Shown piece after piece: positions 34,251 to 41,967 of a stretch of DNA of 64,000 nt. Source of the stretch: Polynucleobacter sp. MG-27-Goln-C1 (GTDB taxonomy: Bacteria > Pseudomonadota > Gammaproteobacteria > Burkholderiales > Burkholderiaceae); NCBI RefSeq assembly GCF_018881905.1, contig NZ_JACVPM010000001.1:124001-188000 (forward strand), given 5' to 3'. Positions within the stretch are counted from its first letter, which is position 1, and each line of letters opens with the position of its first letter. The translations under genes and the position numbers were made by a program. The notes below the pieces were generated by a model. The model was not told the origin of the DNA. It made no database searches and was given only the letters and a program-made list of their open reading frames with translations.

Positions 34251-35237
34251 TTACTGGGCACTAATATTGCGACCCTTAATCACTTTCTCCCAGTTTGCAG
34301 ACTCAGCTTTAATCTGAGCATCAAAGTCTTTCTGAGAATTCACTACTGGAGTTAAGCCGTTGAGCTCTAAACTCTTTTTCATCGCTTCTGAGCTCACTGC
34401 CTTTACCGTAGCATCGTAAATCTTATCGGTGATCGCTTTTGGAGTGTTGGCAGGGGCAATCAAGCCAAACCAGCCCGTGCTTTCAAATCCAGGAATACCA
34501 CTTTCAGCGACGGTAGGGACATCGGGAAGTTGCTTAACGCGCTTAGCACTGGTAACAGCGATCGGCTTAATTTGCCCAGTTTTTGCAAATCCAGTTGCAG
34601 CTGTCAAGTTGCCAACCATGAAATCAATTTGCCCAGCCACTAGATCATTAATGGCAGCAGACTCACCTTTATAAGGTACATGTGTTGCTGGGATATTGGC
34701 AGAGTAGGTGAGATTTTCACCAGCCATGTGCACTTGGCTGCCGATACCTGCGGAACCAAAATTGAGATCTTTAGTTTTAGCGTAGGTGATAAATTCATTT
34801 AAATTTTTAACGGGTAATTTAGTGCTTACTGACAGCAACATTGGACCGCTGGCAACGTTAGTGATGTTCACAAAATCTTTGCTGTAATTCACTGGCAATT
34901 TTTTATACAAGTTAGGGTTAACTGTGAGCATACTTCCAGAGGCAAGCATGATGGTGTAACCGTCAGCAGGTGATTGCGCTACAAATTCAGCTGCGATATT
35001 GCCGCCCGCGCCGCCTTTGTTTTCAACGATGACGTTCTGTCCTAGGTCTTTTGTTAATTGCTGAGCCAAGAGTCTGCCAAGAATATCGGTAGTTCCTCCA
35101 GCTGCAAATGGGATGACTAATTTAATTGGTTTAGTAGGCCAGGATTGCGCTGTTGCTAATTGAGGTAGTGCAAGGGTGAGTGCGCCAGCAAGTAAAACTA
35201 AACGTCTACTTAACTTATATTTCTGAATCTTCAACAT
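34251..35237 (-). CDS. Bug-family (TTT) periplasmic solute receptor
   Basis: A 328-residue receptor of the tripartite tricarboxylate transport family. A signal peptide is present (RRLVLLAGALTLALPQLATA-Q). Family hallmarks are WPTKPIKLVIPFAAGGTTD, VENKGGAGGNIAAE and GFESTGWFGLIAPA. Bug receptors typically bind carboxylates. No TctA/TctB membrane subunits are adjacent, so it is an orphan that must use a distant permease or act as a sensor. Its place between two sulfonate/dicarboxylate-type clusters suggests the pathway substrate as ligand, which is inference. Confidence 0.93.
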   Translation of the reverse strand: MLKIQKYKLSRRLVLLAGALTLALPQLATAQSWPTKPIKLVIPFAAGGTTDILGRLLAQQLTKDLGQNVIVENKGGAGGNIAAEFVAQSPADGYTIMLASGSMLTVNPNLYKKLPVNYSKDFVNITNVASGPMLLSVSTKLPVKNLNEFITYAKTKDLNFGSAGIGSQVHMAGENLTYSANIPATHVPYKGESAAINDLVAGQIDFMVGNLTAATGFAKTGQIKPIAVTSAKRVKQLPDVPTVAESGIPGFESTGWFGLIAPANTPKAITDKIYDATVKAVSSEAMKKSLELNGLTPVVNSQKDFDAQIKAESANWEKVIKGRNISAQ

Positions 35238-35539
35238 AGGTGACCTCCAGTGGAAATTTGATCTTTGTATCTTAGCTACTTAGTTATCAAAAAAATATAC
35301 TCAATTGCTATTTAATAGTTATATGCATATTCATTACTACTGTCTCCTCCACCCACTATATTGCGCCACTTTGTATTCGTTGCGCCGCACAATGAATTGA
35401 TTCTTGCAAGATATCTAAATCATCTATATGATTCAGATATGTCAGTTATTTTGTTCCCTAAAGCTAAGGCTAGTCAAGCCCTGAAAACCCTGCGTTTTGA
35501 TGGCTCGATTCTGCTTACTTTTTCCCATAGGGGGCATGC
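35238..35539. promoter_or_regulatory. divergent intergenic region upstream of the comC-suyAB cluster
   Basis: 302 bases between the Bug gene and comC. I see no convincing gene. It holds palindromes CTATTTAATAG (35308-35318) and ATATGCATAT (35321-35330) near the Bug side and a large inverted repeat at 35411-35440 near the comC side. Promoters for both divergent genes should lie here. A 60-codon TTG-initiated frame (35361-35543) spans the large repeat and is considered spurious. Confidence 0.55.
35411..35440. repeat. 30-base inverted repeat, candidate operator
   Basis: Left arm ATATCTAAATCAT (35411-35423), spacer CTAT, right arm ATGATTCAGATAT (35428-35440); 12 of 13 positions pair. It lies 100 bases before the comC start. 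It could be the binding site of the GntR regulator encoded at 38089 or a transcript hairpin. No T run follows, so a terminator is unlikely. Confidence 0.6.
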
Positions 35540-36550
35540 ATGAATCTCAGCTATCAGGAATTGCTTAATCTGGCGGATTCAGGCCTGAGGGCTGCAGGTA
35601 TTGGCGCAAAGGCGGCCCATGAAACGGCGCAATTTTTGGCTTTAGCTGAGCTAGACGGCCTTGCATCCCATGGCCTCGCACGGGTAGCTCAATATGCTGG
35701 CCATGCTAAAAATGGCCGCATTGAACTGGATCCGAAGTTGAAGGTTCGGCCATTCAAGACAGCAGCAGCATTAGTTGACGCGCGTGATGGCCTCGCTTTT
35801 CCTGCACTTCGCTTTGCTACCGACCTCTCCGTGAATTTAGCTTCAAAAAATGGCCTTGGTTTGGTGTCGGTTACCAATAGCCATCATTTTGGCGTTGCGG
35901 GTCATTACGTTGAGGCTGCTGCAAGAGCCGGCTACATCTCATTGTTATTTGGCAACACTCCAGCGGCAATGCCAATGGTTGGTGGTGCGAAAGCTATTTT
36001 TGGGACCAATCCTTTGGCTGCCGCTTTCCCAATTTCTGGTGGCGATCCTTTGGTTATCGATATGTCACTTTCTGCGGTTGCCCGCGGAAAATTATTGGTC
36101 GCAGCAAAAAATGGCCAGCAGATCCCCGAAGGTTGGGCATTGACTGCTGACGGTAAGCCAACCACTGATCCTCAAGAAGGCTTGAAGGGTCTGATGGTGC
36201 CTCTGGGCGGTGATAAAGGGGCTTTACTTGCTCTGATCGTTGAATTGCTGGTGGTCGGGCTTTCTGGCAGTAGATTTTCCTACGAGGCAGATTCTTTTTT
36301 TGATCCAAAAGGCAATCGCCCGCGGATTGGTCAGTTGATATTGACGATTGATCCTGGCTTGGCAGGCGCATCTGTTTTTGCTGCTCGAATCCAAGATTTT
36401 TTACAAGTTTTAAGTGCTGATGCTGGGACTCGTCTTCCTGGCCAGCGTCGCTTTAAGCAGCGTGCCACGGGGTTAAAAGATGGTGTCACAGTTTCAGATG
36501 TAGTTGTAGAGGAAATTCAGACTGGTATCCGCCAGTCATGGACTGAGTAG
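35540..36550 (+). CDS. comC: (2R)-3-sulfolactate dehydrogenase-like (malate/L-lactate dehydrogenase family)
   Basis: A 336-residue NAD(P)-dependent oxidoreductase of the MDH2/ComC family, distinct from Rossmann lactate dehydrogenases. The catalytic His is in VTNSHHFGVAGHYVEAAA and the substrate/cofactor loop in GTNPLAAAFPISGGDPLVIDMS. ComC interconverts (R)-sulfolactate and sulfopyruvate. The family also has malate, ureidoglycolate and other members; the sulfolactate call rests on the suyAB genes directly downstream. It would bring sulfopyruvate (for example from cysteate) into the pathway or balance stereoisomers. Confidence 0.8.
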   Translation: MNLSYQELLNLADSGLRAAGIGAKAAHETAQFLALAELDGLASHGLARVAQYAGHAKNGRIELDPKLKVRPFKTAAALVDARDGLAFPALRFATDLSVNLASKNGLGLVSVTNSHHFGVAGHYVEAAARAGYISLLFGNTPAAMPMVGGAKAIFGTNPLAAAFPISGGDPLVIDMSLSAVARGKLLVAAKNGQQIPEGWALTADGKPTTDPQEGLKGLMVPLGGDKGALLALIVELLVVGLSGSRFSYEADSFFDPKGNRPRIGQLILTIDPGLAGASVFAARIQDFLQVLSADAGTRLPGQRRFKQRATGLKDGVTVSDVVVEEIQTGIRQSWTE

Positions 36551-36582
36551 TTTTTATAAACGAGATTATTGAGGAGATAGTA

Positions 36583-36864
36583 ATGATCCACTTTGTCGTG
36601 CATGAGCCAGCAGATGGCGTAGGTGTAGTGGTAGTTGAGGGTGTTAAAGCCGGAACCGACTTGATTGGTTGGGTAATGGATGGTGACCTTACTTTAAATA
36701 TCAAATCTGAAAGTGATATTCCAATTGGTCACAAAATTTCATTGAACGATTTCAAGCCAGGTGACACGGTAATGAAATACGGCGTTGATATTGGAAAAGT
36801 GGTAGCCCCAATTAAAAAAGGTGAGCACCTCCACGTCCAAAACGTAAAAACTAAGCGCTGGTAA
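36583..36864 (+). CDS. suyA: 3-sulfolactate sulfo-lyase, small subunit SuyA
   Basis: A 93-residue SAF-domain protein, the counterpart of the N-terminal part of UxaA altronate dehydratase. It starts MIHFVVHEPADGVGVVVVEG after a GAGGAG site and includes HKISLNDFKPGDTVMKYG and a basic end (NVKTKRW). With SuyB it splits 3-sulfolactate into pyruvate and sulfite. Sequence alone could allow another UxaA-type hydro-lyase; the neighbouring sulfolactate dehydrogenase, sulfate exporter and sulfite dehydrogenase genes make SuyA by far the best reading. Confidence 0.9.
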   Translation: MIHFVVHEPADGVGVVVVEGVKAGTDLIGWVMDGDLTLNIKSESDIPIGHKISLNDFKPGDTVMKYGVDIGKVVAPIKKGEHLHVQNVKTKRW

Positions 36865-36906
36865 TCCAGCCCCCTTACCTACCTATTCATTGAGAGAGAT
36901 ATAAAA

Positions 36907-38079
36907 ATGACTAATTTGAAAGACGCAACCTTTTTAGGTTATCGCCGTGAAAACGGACGCATGGGTATTCGCAATCATGTATTGATTTTGCCTTTAGATG
37001 ACTTGTCTAACGCAGCCTGCGAAGCAGTAGCAAATAACATCAAAGGAACGATGGCAATTCCTCATTCCTATGGTCGTTTACAGTTTGGAGCTGACTTAGA
37101 TTTGCATTTCCGCACTTTGATTGGAACTGGTTGCAATCCAAACGTGGCAGCAGTAGTGGTGATTGGTATTGAGCCACAGTGGACAAAAATTATTGTCGAT
37201 GGCATCAAGGCATCAGGTAAGCCAGTTGAGGGATTCTGGATTGAAGGTAATGGCGATACAGCAACGATTGCCTCTGCCAGCAAAGCTGCATATAGCATGA
37301 TGAAGCATGCATCTAAGCAAAAACGCGTTTCTGCTCCTCTTTCAGAGTTGTGGGTTTCTACAAAATGCGGTGAATCTGACACGACTTCTGGTTGCGGTGC
37401 AAATCCAACTGTCGGCGATGCTTTCGATAAGCTTTATGGAATTGGTTCTACCTTGGTATTTGGTGAGACTACCGAATTGACTGGTGGCGAACATTTAGTT
37501 GAGGCACGTTGCCGCACTCCTGAGGTGAAGAAGAAGTTCCGTGAGATGTTTGATCGTTACCAAGATGTGATTGAGCGTCATAAGACGAGCGATCTATCTG
37601 ACTCTCAGCCAACCAAAGGCAATATTGCAGGTGGTTTAACAACCATCGAAGAGAAGGCTTTGGGCAATATCCAAAAAATCGGTAAGAAATGTATTGTGGA
37701 TAGCGTGCTTGATAAGGGTGAAGAGCCAACTATTCCTGGACTGCATTTCATGGACTCATCATCAGCTGCTGCTGAAATGGTCACCTTGTGTGCAGCTGCT
37801 GGCTTTACAGCTCACTTCTTCCCAACAGGGCAGGGTAACGTGATTGGTAATGCAATTCTTCCAGTAATTAAGATTTGCGCTAATCCAAAGACTGTTCGCA
37901 CTATGGGTGAGCATATCGACGTTGATGTGTCAGGCTTATTGCGTCGTGAAGAGAATATGGATGATGCAGGCAACAAGTTGTTAGATTGTTTGAAGCGTAC
38001 AGCCGATGGTGAATTGACTGCTTCTGAGATTCTCGGTCATCGTGAGTTTGTATTGACTCGTTTATACGAATCAGCATAA
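36907..38079 (+). CDS. suyB: 3-sulfolactate sulfo-lyase, large subunit SuyB
   Basis: A 390-residue UxaA C-terminal-type protein that carries the iron-dependent active site of the lyase. It opens with [20 protein letters not shown] and has cysteine motifs [25 protein letters not shown] and KICANPKT that can bind metal. The reaction is (R)-3-sulfolactate to pyruvate plus sulfite in the cytoplasm. Length equals known SuyB. It follows suyA by 42 bases and precedes the GntR gene by 9, so it is in the same operon. Confidence 0.92.
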   Translation: MTNLKDATFLGYRRENGRMGIRNHVLILPLDDLSNAACEAVANNIKGTMAIPHSYGRLQFGADLDLHFRTLIGTGCNPNVAAVVVIGIEPQWTKIIVDGIKASGKPVEGFWIEGNGDTATIASASKAAYSMMKHASKQKRVSAPLSELWVSTKCGESDTTSGCGANPTVGDAFDKLYGIGSTLVFGETTELTGGEHLVEARCRTPEVKKKFREMFDRYQDVIERHKTSDLSDSQPTKGNIAGGLTTIEEKALGNIQKIGKKCIVDSVLDKGEEPTIPGLHFMDSSSAAAEMVTLCAAAGFTAHFFPTGQGNVIGNAILPVIKICANPKTVRTMGEHIDVDVSGLLRREENMDDAGNKLLDCLKRTADGELTASEILGHREFVLTRLYESA

Positions 38080-38088
38080 GACTGCAGC

Positions 38089-38808
38089 ATGAGAAACCTG
38101 ACCGCTTATCAAGAAGTTAAGCAAAAGATCACCGAGGATCTGGTCAGGGGTCGCTATCCTATGGGGCAGGCATTGCCTGCCGAAAAGGATTTATCAAAAG
38201 AGTTAGATGTATCTATAGGAACCCTGCGCAAGGCGGTGGATGAGTTGGTCGCGGAAGGTATCGTGGTTCGGCGCCAAGGCAGGGGTACCTATGTTGTTGA
38301 GCATGATCTCAAAAGGCTTTTATATTATTTTTTCCATATCGTAAAACACGATGCTGAAAAAAAGGTTTACCCAAAAGTTGAACTGGTTTCCTTAAATAGC
38401 GCTTCCGCCAATAAAGAAGAGGCAGGCAAGCTGGAAATTAAAGAGGGGTCGCCTGTTTGGAGGGTGACTAATCGCCTTTCTTTGGAAGGGCAGTGCGTCA
38501 TGATCGATCAGATCACGCTAGATAAGCAAAGATTTAAAGATTTAACCCGATCGGACTTCATTGATCGTAAGGGCAGTATTTATCAGATGTATCAAATGGA
38601 ATACGGTCAGACCGTTGTGCGTAGTAGCGAGCGTTTGCGAGCTGGGCTAGCTGGTAAGCAGCATGGCGATTGGCTTGGATTGAGCCCAGATGCCCCGGTC
38701 ATTGTTATCCGAAGAGTGGCGCTCGGTATCCAGGATGAACCTTTGGAATGGCGCGTCTCCACTTTAAATACTACTCAACATGAGTATTTTAGTGAATTGG
38801 TCGCTTAG
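38089..38808 (+). CDS. GntR/HutC-family regulator
   Basis: A 239-residue regulator with an N-terminal winged helix (GQALPAEKDLSKELDVSIGT, RKAVDELVAEGIVVRRQGRG) and a UTRA ligand domain (residues ~85-235) ending in EWRVSTLNTTQHEYFSELVA. HutC-type proteins are usually repressors released by a pathway metabolite. Placed inside the suy cluster, it probably senses sulfolactate or a related compound and controls the cluster, possibly through the inverted repeat at 35411. Confidence 0.9.
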   Translation: MRNLTAYQEVKQKITEDLVRGRYPMGQALPAEKDLSKELDVSIGTLRKAVDELVAEGIVVRRQGRGTYVVEHDLKRLLYYFFHIVKHDAEKKVYPKVELVSLNSASANKEEAGKLEIKEGSPVWRVTNRLSLEGQCVMIDQITLDKQRFKDLTRSDFIDRKGSIYQMYQMEYGQTVVRSSERLRAGLAGKQHGDWLGLSPDAPVIVIRRVALGIQDEPLEWRVSTLNTTQHEYFSELVA

Positions 38809-38812
38809 TTTT

Positions 38813-39805
38813 ATGCTGACTAACACTCGAAAAAATATTCCAGGACTTTTAGTCTGCTTGGTCATCGCTATGTCGACCAGCTTTCTTTCTGAGAACTATG
38901 GTGGTCCACAGTTGTTATATGCCTTGCTGATCGGCTTATCACTTCATTTTCTATATCTCAATGAGACGGTTAAACCGGGAATCGATTTCTGCGCGAAAAC
39001 AGTTTTACGTTTAGGTGTTGCATTCCTAGGTATCCGCATTACATTTGCTGATATTGGCGCAATCGGTTGGAATACCGGGTTAATGGTGATGTTTGCCGTT
39101 GGCACGACGGTATGTCTTGGCTTCTTCCTTGCCAAGCTATTGAGGCTGTCTCCTGACTTTGGTCTGATCGCAGGTGGGTCTGTAGGCATTTGCGGGGCAT
39201 CTGCAGCTTTGGCAGTTGCCTCAGTTCTTCCAAAAACAAAAGAGAATGAGCGCTTTACTTTGCTCGTAGTGGTTGGGGTAACTGTTCTTTCAACTATTGC
39301 AATGGTGGTGTATCCCTTTGCTCTACAGTTACTCAATATTACCGATTTACCTGCAGGCATCTTTTTAGGTGCAACCATTCATGATGTTGCGCAGGTAGTT
39401 GCTGCTGGTATGTTATTTGGCCCTGAGGCGGGCGATGTAGCTACGGTTGTTAAGCTATTCCGAGTTGCGCTGCTATTGCCGGTAGTTTTATTTATTTCTA
39501 TTTTCTTTGGCGCTGAAAAATCGTCTCAACGCTTAGGTTGGGGAAGTTTGCGTCTGATACCAACCTTCCTATTAGGATTTGTTGCCTTATCTGTTGTTGC
39601 ATCCATGCAGATTTTGCCAAGCTCTATAACTCACTCTATTGGTGGCATATCTCGCTGGATGCTCGTGATTGCTATCGGCGCTGCTGGGCTAAAAACAAAC
39701 TTTCAGGAGTTAGCAAAGCTCGGCTGGCAACCGGTTGTGATGTTGGTAGTGGAAACCCTATTTATTGCTTCAATAGGCTTAATTTTTATCCTGAATCTAG
39801 CTTAA
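38813..39805 (+). CDS. YeiH-family putative sulfate exporter (SuyZ-like)
   Basis: A protein of about 330 residues with about ten membrane segments (PF03601-type). Family motifs are LYALLIGLSLHFLYLNE, AGGSVGICGASAALAVASVL and GATIHDVAQVVAAG. Members linked to sulfonate degradation (SuyZ, CuyZ) are proposed exporters of sulfate or sulfite. The ATG at 38813 is 4 bases after the GntR stop; an upstream ATG at 38780 inside that gene would add 11 residues. Confidence 0.88.
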   Translation: MLTNTRKNIPGLLVCLVIAMSTSFLSENYGGPQLLYALLIGLSLHFLYLNETVKPGIDFCAKTVLRLGVAFLGIRITFADIGAIGWNTGLMVMFAVGTTVCLGFFLAKLLRLSPDFGLIAGGSVGICGASAALAVASVLPKTKENERFTLLVVVGVTVLSTIAMVVYPFALQLLNITDLPAGIFLGATIHDVAQVVAAGMLFGPEAGDVATVVKLFRVALLLPVVLFISIFFGAEKSSQRLGWGSLRLIPTFLLGFVALSVVASMQILPSSITHSIGGISRWMLVIAIGAAGLKTNFQELAKLGWQPVVMLVVETLFIASIGLIFILNLA

Positions 39806-39810
39806 CGTCA

Positions 39811-39838
39811 TTGCCAATCAGTATTTAGTCGGTATTCT
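39811..39838 (+). promoter_or_regulatory. candidate sigma-70 promoter of soxC
   Basis: TTGCCA (39811-39816), 16-base spacer, TATTCT (39833-39838), 52 bases before the soxC ATG. An AAGGTGAG ribosome binding site lies just before the gene. It implies that the sulfite-oxidation pair may be transcribed independently of suyAB. Confidence 0.45.
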
Positions 39839-39890
39839 CTAAAAAATGCGTTCTTAATTGATGCGTGTATTTTAAAAAGGTGAGCTACCT

Positions 39891-41150
39891 ATGTCGGACA
39901 AAAGCAATATTTCTAACCGTCGTAAATTTCTTAAAAATTCTGCTGGTGTAGGTGCGAGCCTTGGTGCTGCAATGGTCTCTGGCAATGCCTTAAGTCAAAC
40001 CTCACCCAGTGAATTTTTGGAAGTTGATCCATGGACCAAGGTGCAGGGTTCGACTTTCATTAATCCACCTTATGGATTGCCTTCAAAATACGAGAAGAAT
40101 GTAGTTCGAGTCTTGCCATCTCCTGCCCCAACATTTTTAACTGGATCGCGGACGCCATTGCAAAACCTGCATGGCATCATCACGCCAAATGGACTCTTCT
40201 TTGAGAGGCATCACGCTGGCGTGCCGGATATTAATCCCGATCAGCATCGCTTAGTCATTCATGGCATGGTGGATAGACCTCTGATGCTATCCATGGAAGA
40301 CATTGTTCGGTTCCCATCGGAATCTCGTATTTATTTTCTAGAGTGCTCTGGCAATAGTGCCGCTGAGTTAAAAAAGGCAAGCGGTAAAACTGCCCAAGAG
40401 ATCCATGGGCTACTTTCTTGTTGTGAGTGGACTGGAGTTCGTTTATCTACCATTCTTCAGGAGTGTGGAGTTCAACCAGGTGCTACATGGGCTTTAGCGG
40501 AAGGTGCGGATGGGGCTGCAATGACTCGAAGTATTCCGATGAGCAAGATGATGGACGATGCTTTATTGGTATATGCCCAGAATGGTGAGATGTTACGAGC
40601 GGAGCAAGGATATCCACTGCGCCTTTTCTTGCCGGGATTTGAAGGCAATATGAGTATTAAGTGGTTAAGACGGATTAAATTAGGTACCGAGCCCTGGCAA
40701 ACACGTGAAGAAACGTCTGCTTATACCGACTTACAAAAGGATGGCAAGGCTCAGCAATTTACGTTTGCAATGGACGTGAAGTCTGTTATTACGCAACCAT
40801 CCGGCATGATGAAGCTCAAGTCCAAGGGATTCTATGAGGTTTCGGGTGTTGCTTGGTCTGGCAATGGAAAAATTAAAAAGGTTGAGGTATCAACCGATGG
40901 CGGAAAGTCTTGGGGTGATGCCATTTTGCAAGAGCCGGTCATGGATAAGTCTTTGGTGCGCTTTCGCTATCCCTGGGTTTGGAATGGTGAACCGACAGTG
41001 TTTATGAGTCGAGCGATCGACTCTAGTGGTGATACTCAGCCAAGCATGGAAGCTTTATTAAAAGTGAAGAGCCCTAATAGTTTTTATCACAACAATGCAA
41101 TTCAGCCATGGCGTGTTGCTGCTAACGGGGAGATTACAAATGGTCGTTAA
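39891..41150 (+). CDS. soxC: SoxC-type sulfite dehydrogenase, molybdopterin subunit
   Basis: A 419-residue sulfite-oxidase-fold enzyme. A twin-arginine signal is visible (SNRRKFLKN, then AGVGASLGAAMVSGNALSQ), so it is exported folded with its molybdenum cofactor. The Mo-ligand Cys is in YFLECSGNSAAE (Cys152), and HGLLSCCEWTGVRLSTILQE, LPGFEGNMSIKWLRRI are SoxC hallmarks. A C-terminal dimerisation domain follows residue ~300. Without SoxXYZAB nearby it probably oxidises free sulfite from SuyAB in the periplasm, passing electrons to the cytochrome encoded next. Confidence 0.92.
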   Translation: MSDKSNISNRRKFLKNSAGVGASLGAAMVSGNALSQTSPSEFLEVDPWTKVQGSTFINPPYGLPSKYEKNVVRVLPSPAPTFLTGSRTPLQNLHGIITPNGLFFERHHAGVPDINPDQHRLVIHGMVDRPLMLSMEDIVRFPSESRIYFLECSGNSAAELKKASGKTAQEIHGLLSCCEWTGVRLSTILQECGVQPGATWALAEGADGAAMTRSIPMSKMMDDALLVYAQNGEMLRAEQGYPLRLFLPGFEGNMSIKWLRRIKLGTEPWQTREETSAYTDLQKDGKAQQFTFAMDVKSVITQPSGMMKLKSKGFYEVSGVAWSGNGKIKKVEVSTDGGKSWGDAILQEPVMDKSLVRFRYPWVWNGEPTVFMSRAIDSSGDTQPSMEALLKVKSPNSFYHNNAIQPWRVAANGEITNGR

Positions 41151-41676
41151 ATCTTTTGTGAAACTTCCTCTAGCCATAGCATTGGCTGGGGTTTTAGCGG
41201 CATGTACCAGCGGATATCACACGACTGGACCAGTTGGCCTTGGTAAGCCAGTTACTGAAAACCAAATCAAAGCGTGGAATATTGACATTGGCCCAAGCGG
41301 TGCAGGTTTACCGGCCGGATCTGGAACGGCTGCAACAGGTGAAATTATTTATCAGCAAAAATGTTCATCCTGTCATGGTGATAAGGGGCAGGGTGGAATT
41401 GCTAATCGATTGGTTGGTGGAGGCCAGCTTAATACAGATAAGCCAGTTAAGACAGTAGGTAGTTTTTGGCCTTACTCCACAACTATATTTGATTACGTAA
41501 GAAGAGCTATGCCGCATCAAGCTCCGCAATCACTCACCGATGATCAGGTGTATGCCTTAACTGCTTATATCTTATATATGAATAAGATTGTTTCAAAGGA
41601 CGAGGTAATGAATGCGAACTCATTGCCGTTGGTAAAGATGCCAAATCGAGATGGATTTATTCCGATCGTAAAGTAG
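41140..41676 (+). CDS. SoxD-like monohaem cytochrome c lipoprotein
   Basis: A 178-residue protein starting at ATG 41140, overlapping soxC by 11 bases. The signal ends in a lipobox (LAAC at residues ~19-22), so it is probably lipid anchored. One haem motif CSSCH is present with a distal Met in AMPHQAPQSL. GLGKPVTENQIKAWNIDIGPSG and PVKTVGSFWPYSTT resemble the N-terminal haem domain of SoxD, but the second SoxD domain is missing. It accepts electrons from SoxC. Confidence 0.88.
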   Translation: MVVKSFVKLPLAIALAGVLAACTSGYHTTGPVGLGKPVTENQIKAWNIDIGPSGAGLPAGSGTAATGEIIYQQKCSSCHGDKGQGGIANRLVGGGQLNTDKPVKTVGSFWPYSTTIFDYVRRAMPHQAPQSLTDDQVYALTAYILYMNKIVSKDEVMNANSLPLVKMPNRDGFIPIVK

Positions 41677-41695
41677 TTATCTGTATTGAGTTTGC

Positions 41696-41860
41696 TTAAG
41701 CGTAAGAGTCCTCAAACTCTTCCATCTTGATAGTAGTCATCAAGAACAGAATTCTGCGCTGGAAACTTTTGCGCTCACTGACATTCTCATGGGGCAGCTG
41801 ATCATGCTGGCGCAGTAGTTGAGTAATGATTGGGTTGTAGTGTTCGCGTACGGGTGACAT
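41696..41860 (-). CDS. 54-residue hypothetical protein
   Basis: A short gene with a good ribosome binding site: on the minus strand AAGGAAACGAG precedes the ATG at 41860. The product starts MSPVREHYNPIITQLLRQHD, continues QLPHENVSERKSFQRRIL and ends KMEEFEDSYA. It is charged, probably helical and soluble. No family is recognised. It is convergent with the SoxD-like gene (19-base gap) and lies downstream of fpr on the same strand. Confidence 0.6.
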   Translation of the reverse strand: MSPVREHYNPIITQLLRQHDQLPHENVSERKSFQRRILFLMTTIKMEEFEDSYA

Positions 41861-41907
41861 CTCGTTTCCTTGGTAAATATCTCGTTATGGATAATTTACC
41901 AAGGCAT

Positions 41908-41957
41908 CTATATATCCACAAGGAATATATAGCGATATCTAAATTACTTTTAGATAT
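41908..41957. repeat. two adjacent AT-rich inverted repeats
   Basis: CTATATATCC (41908-41917) pairs with GGAATATATAG (41922-41932) apart from one bulged base; ATATCTAAA (41935-41943) pairs perfectly with TTTAGATAT (41949-41957). They lie between fpr and the 54-residue gene. They may terminate fpr poorly or serve as protein sites for the small gene's promoter. Confidence 0.5.
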
Positions 41958-41967
41958 ATAAGGCAGA

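Noticed and set aside
35361..35543. A 60-codon TTG-initiated frame whose stop overlaps the comC ATG by four bases
   Set aside because: It has no ribosome binding site, no recognisable protein features and spans a 30-base inverted repeat; the ATGA overlap follows simply from comC beginning ATGA.
36583..38079. Altronate dehydratase (split UxaA)
   Set aside because: The two-part SAF/UxaA layout would allow it, but no hexuronate genes are near, while ComC, exporter and sulfite dehydrogenase genes fit SuyAB.
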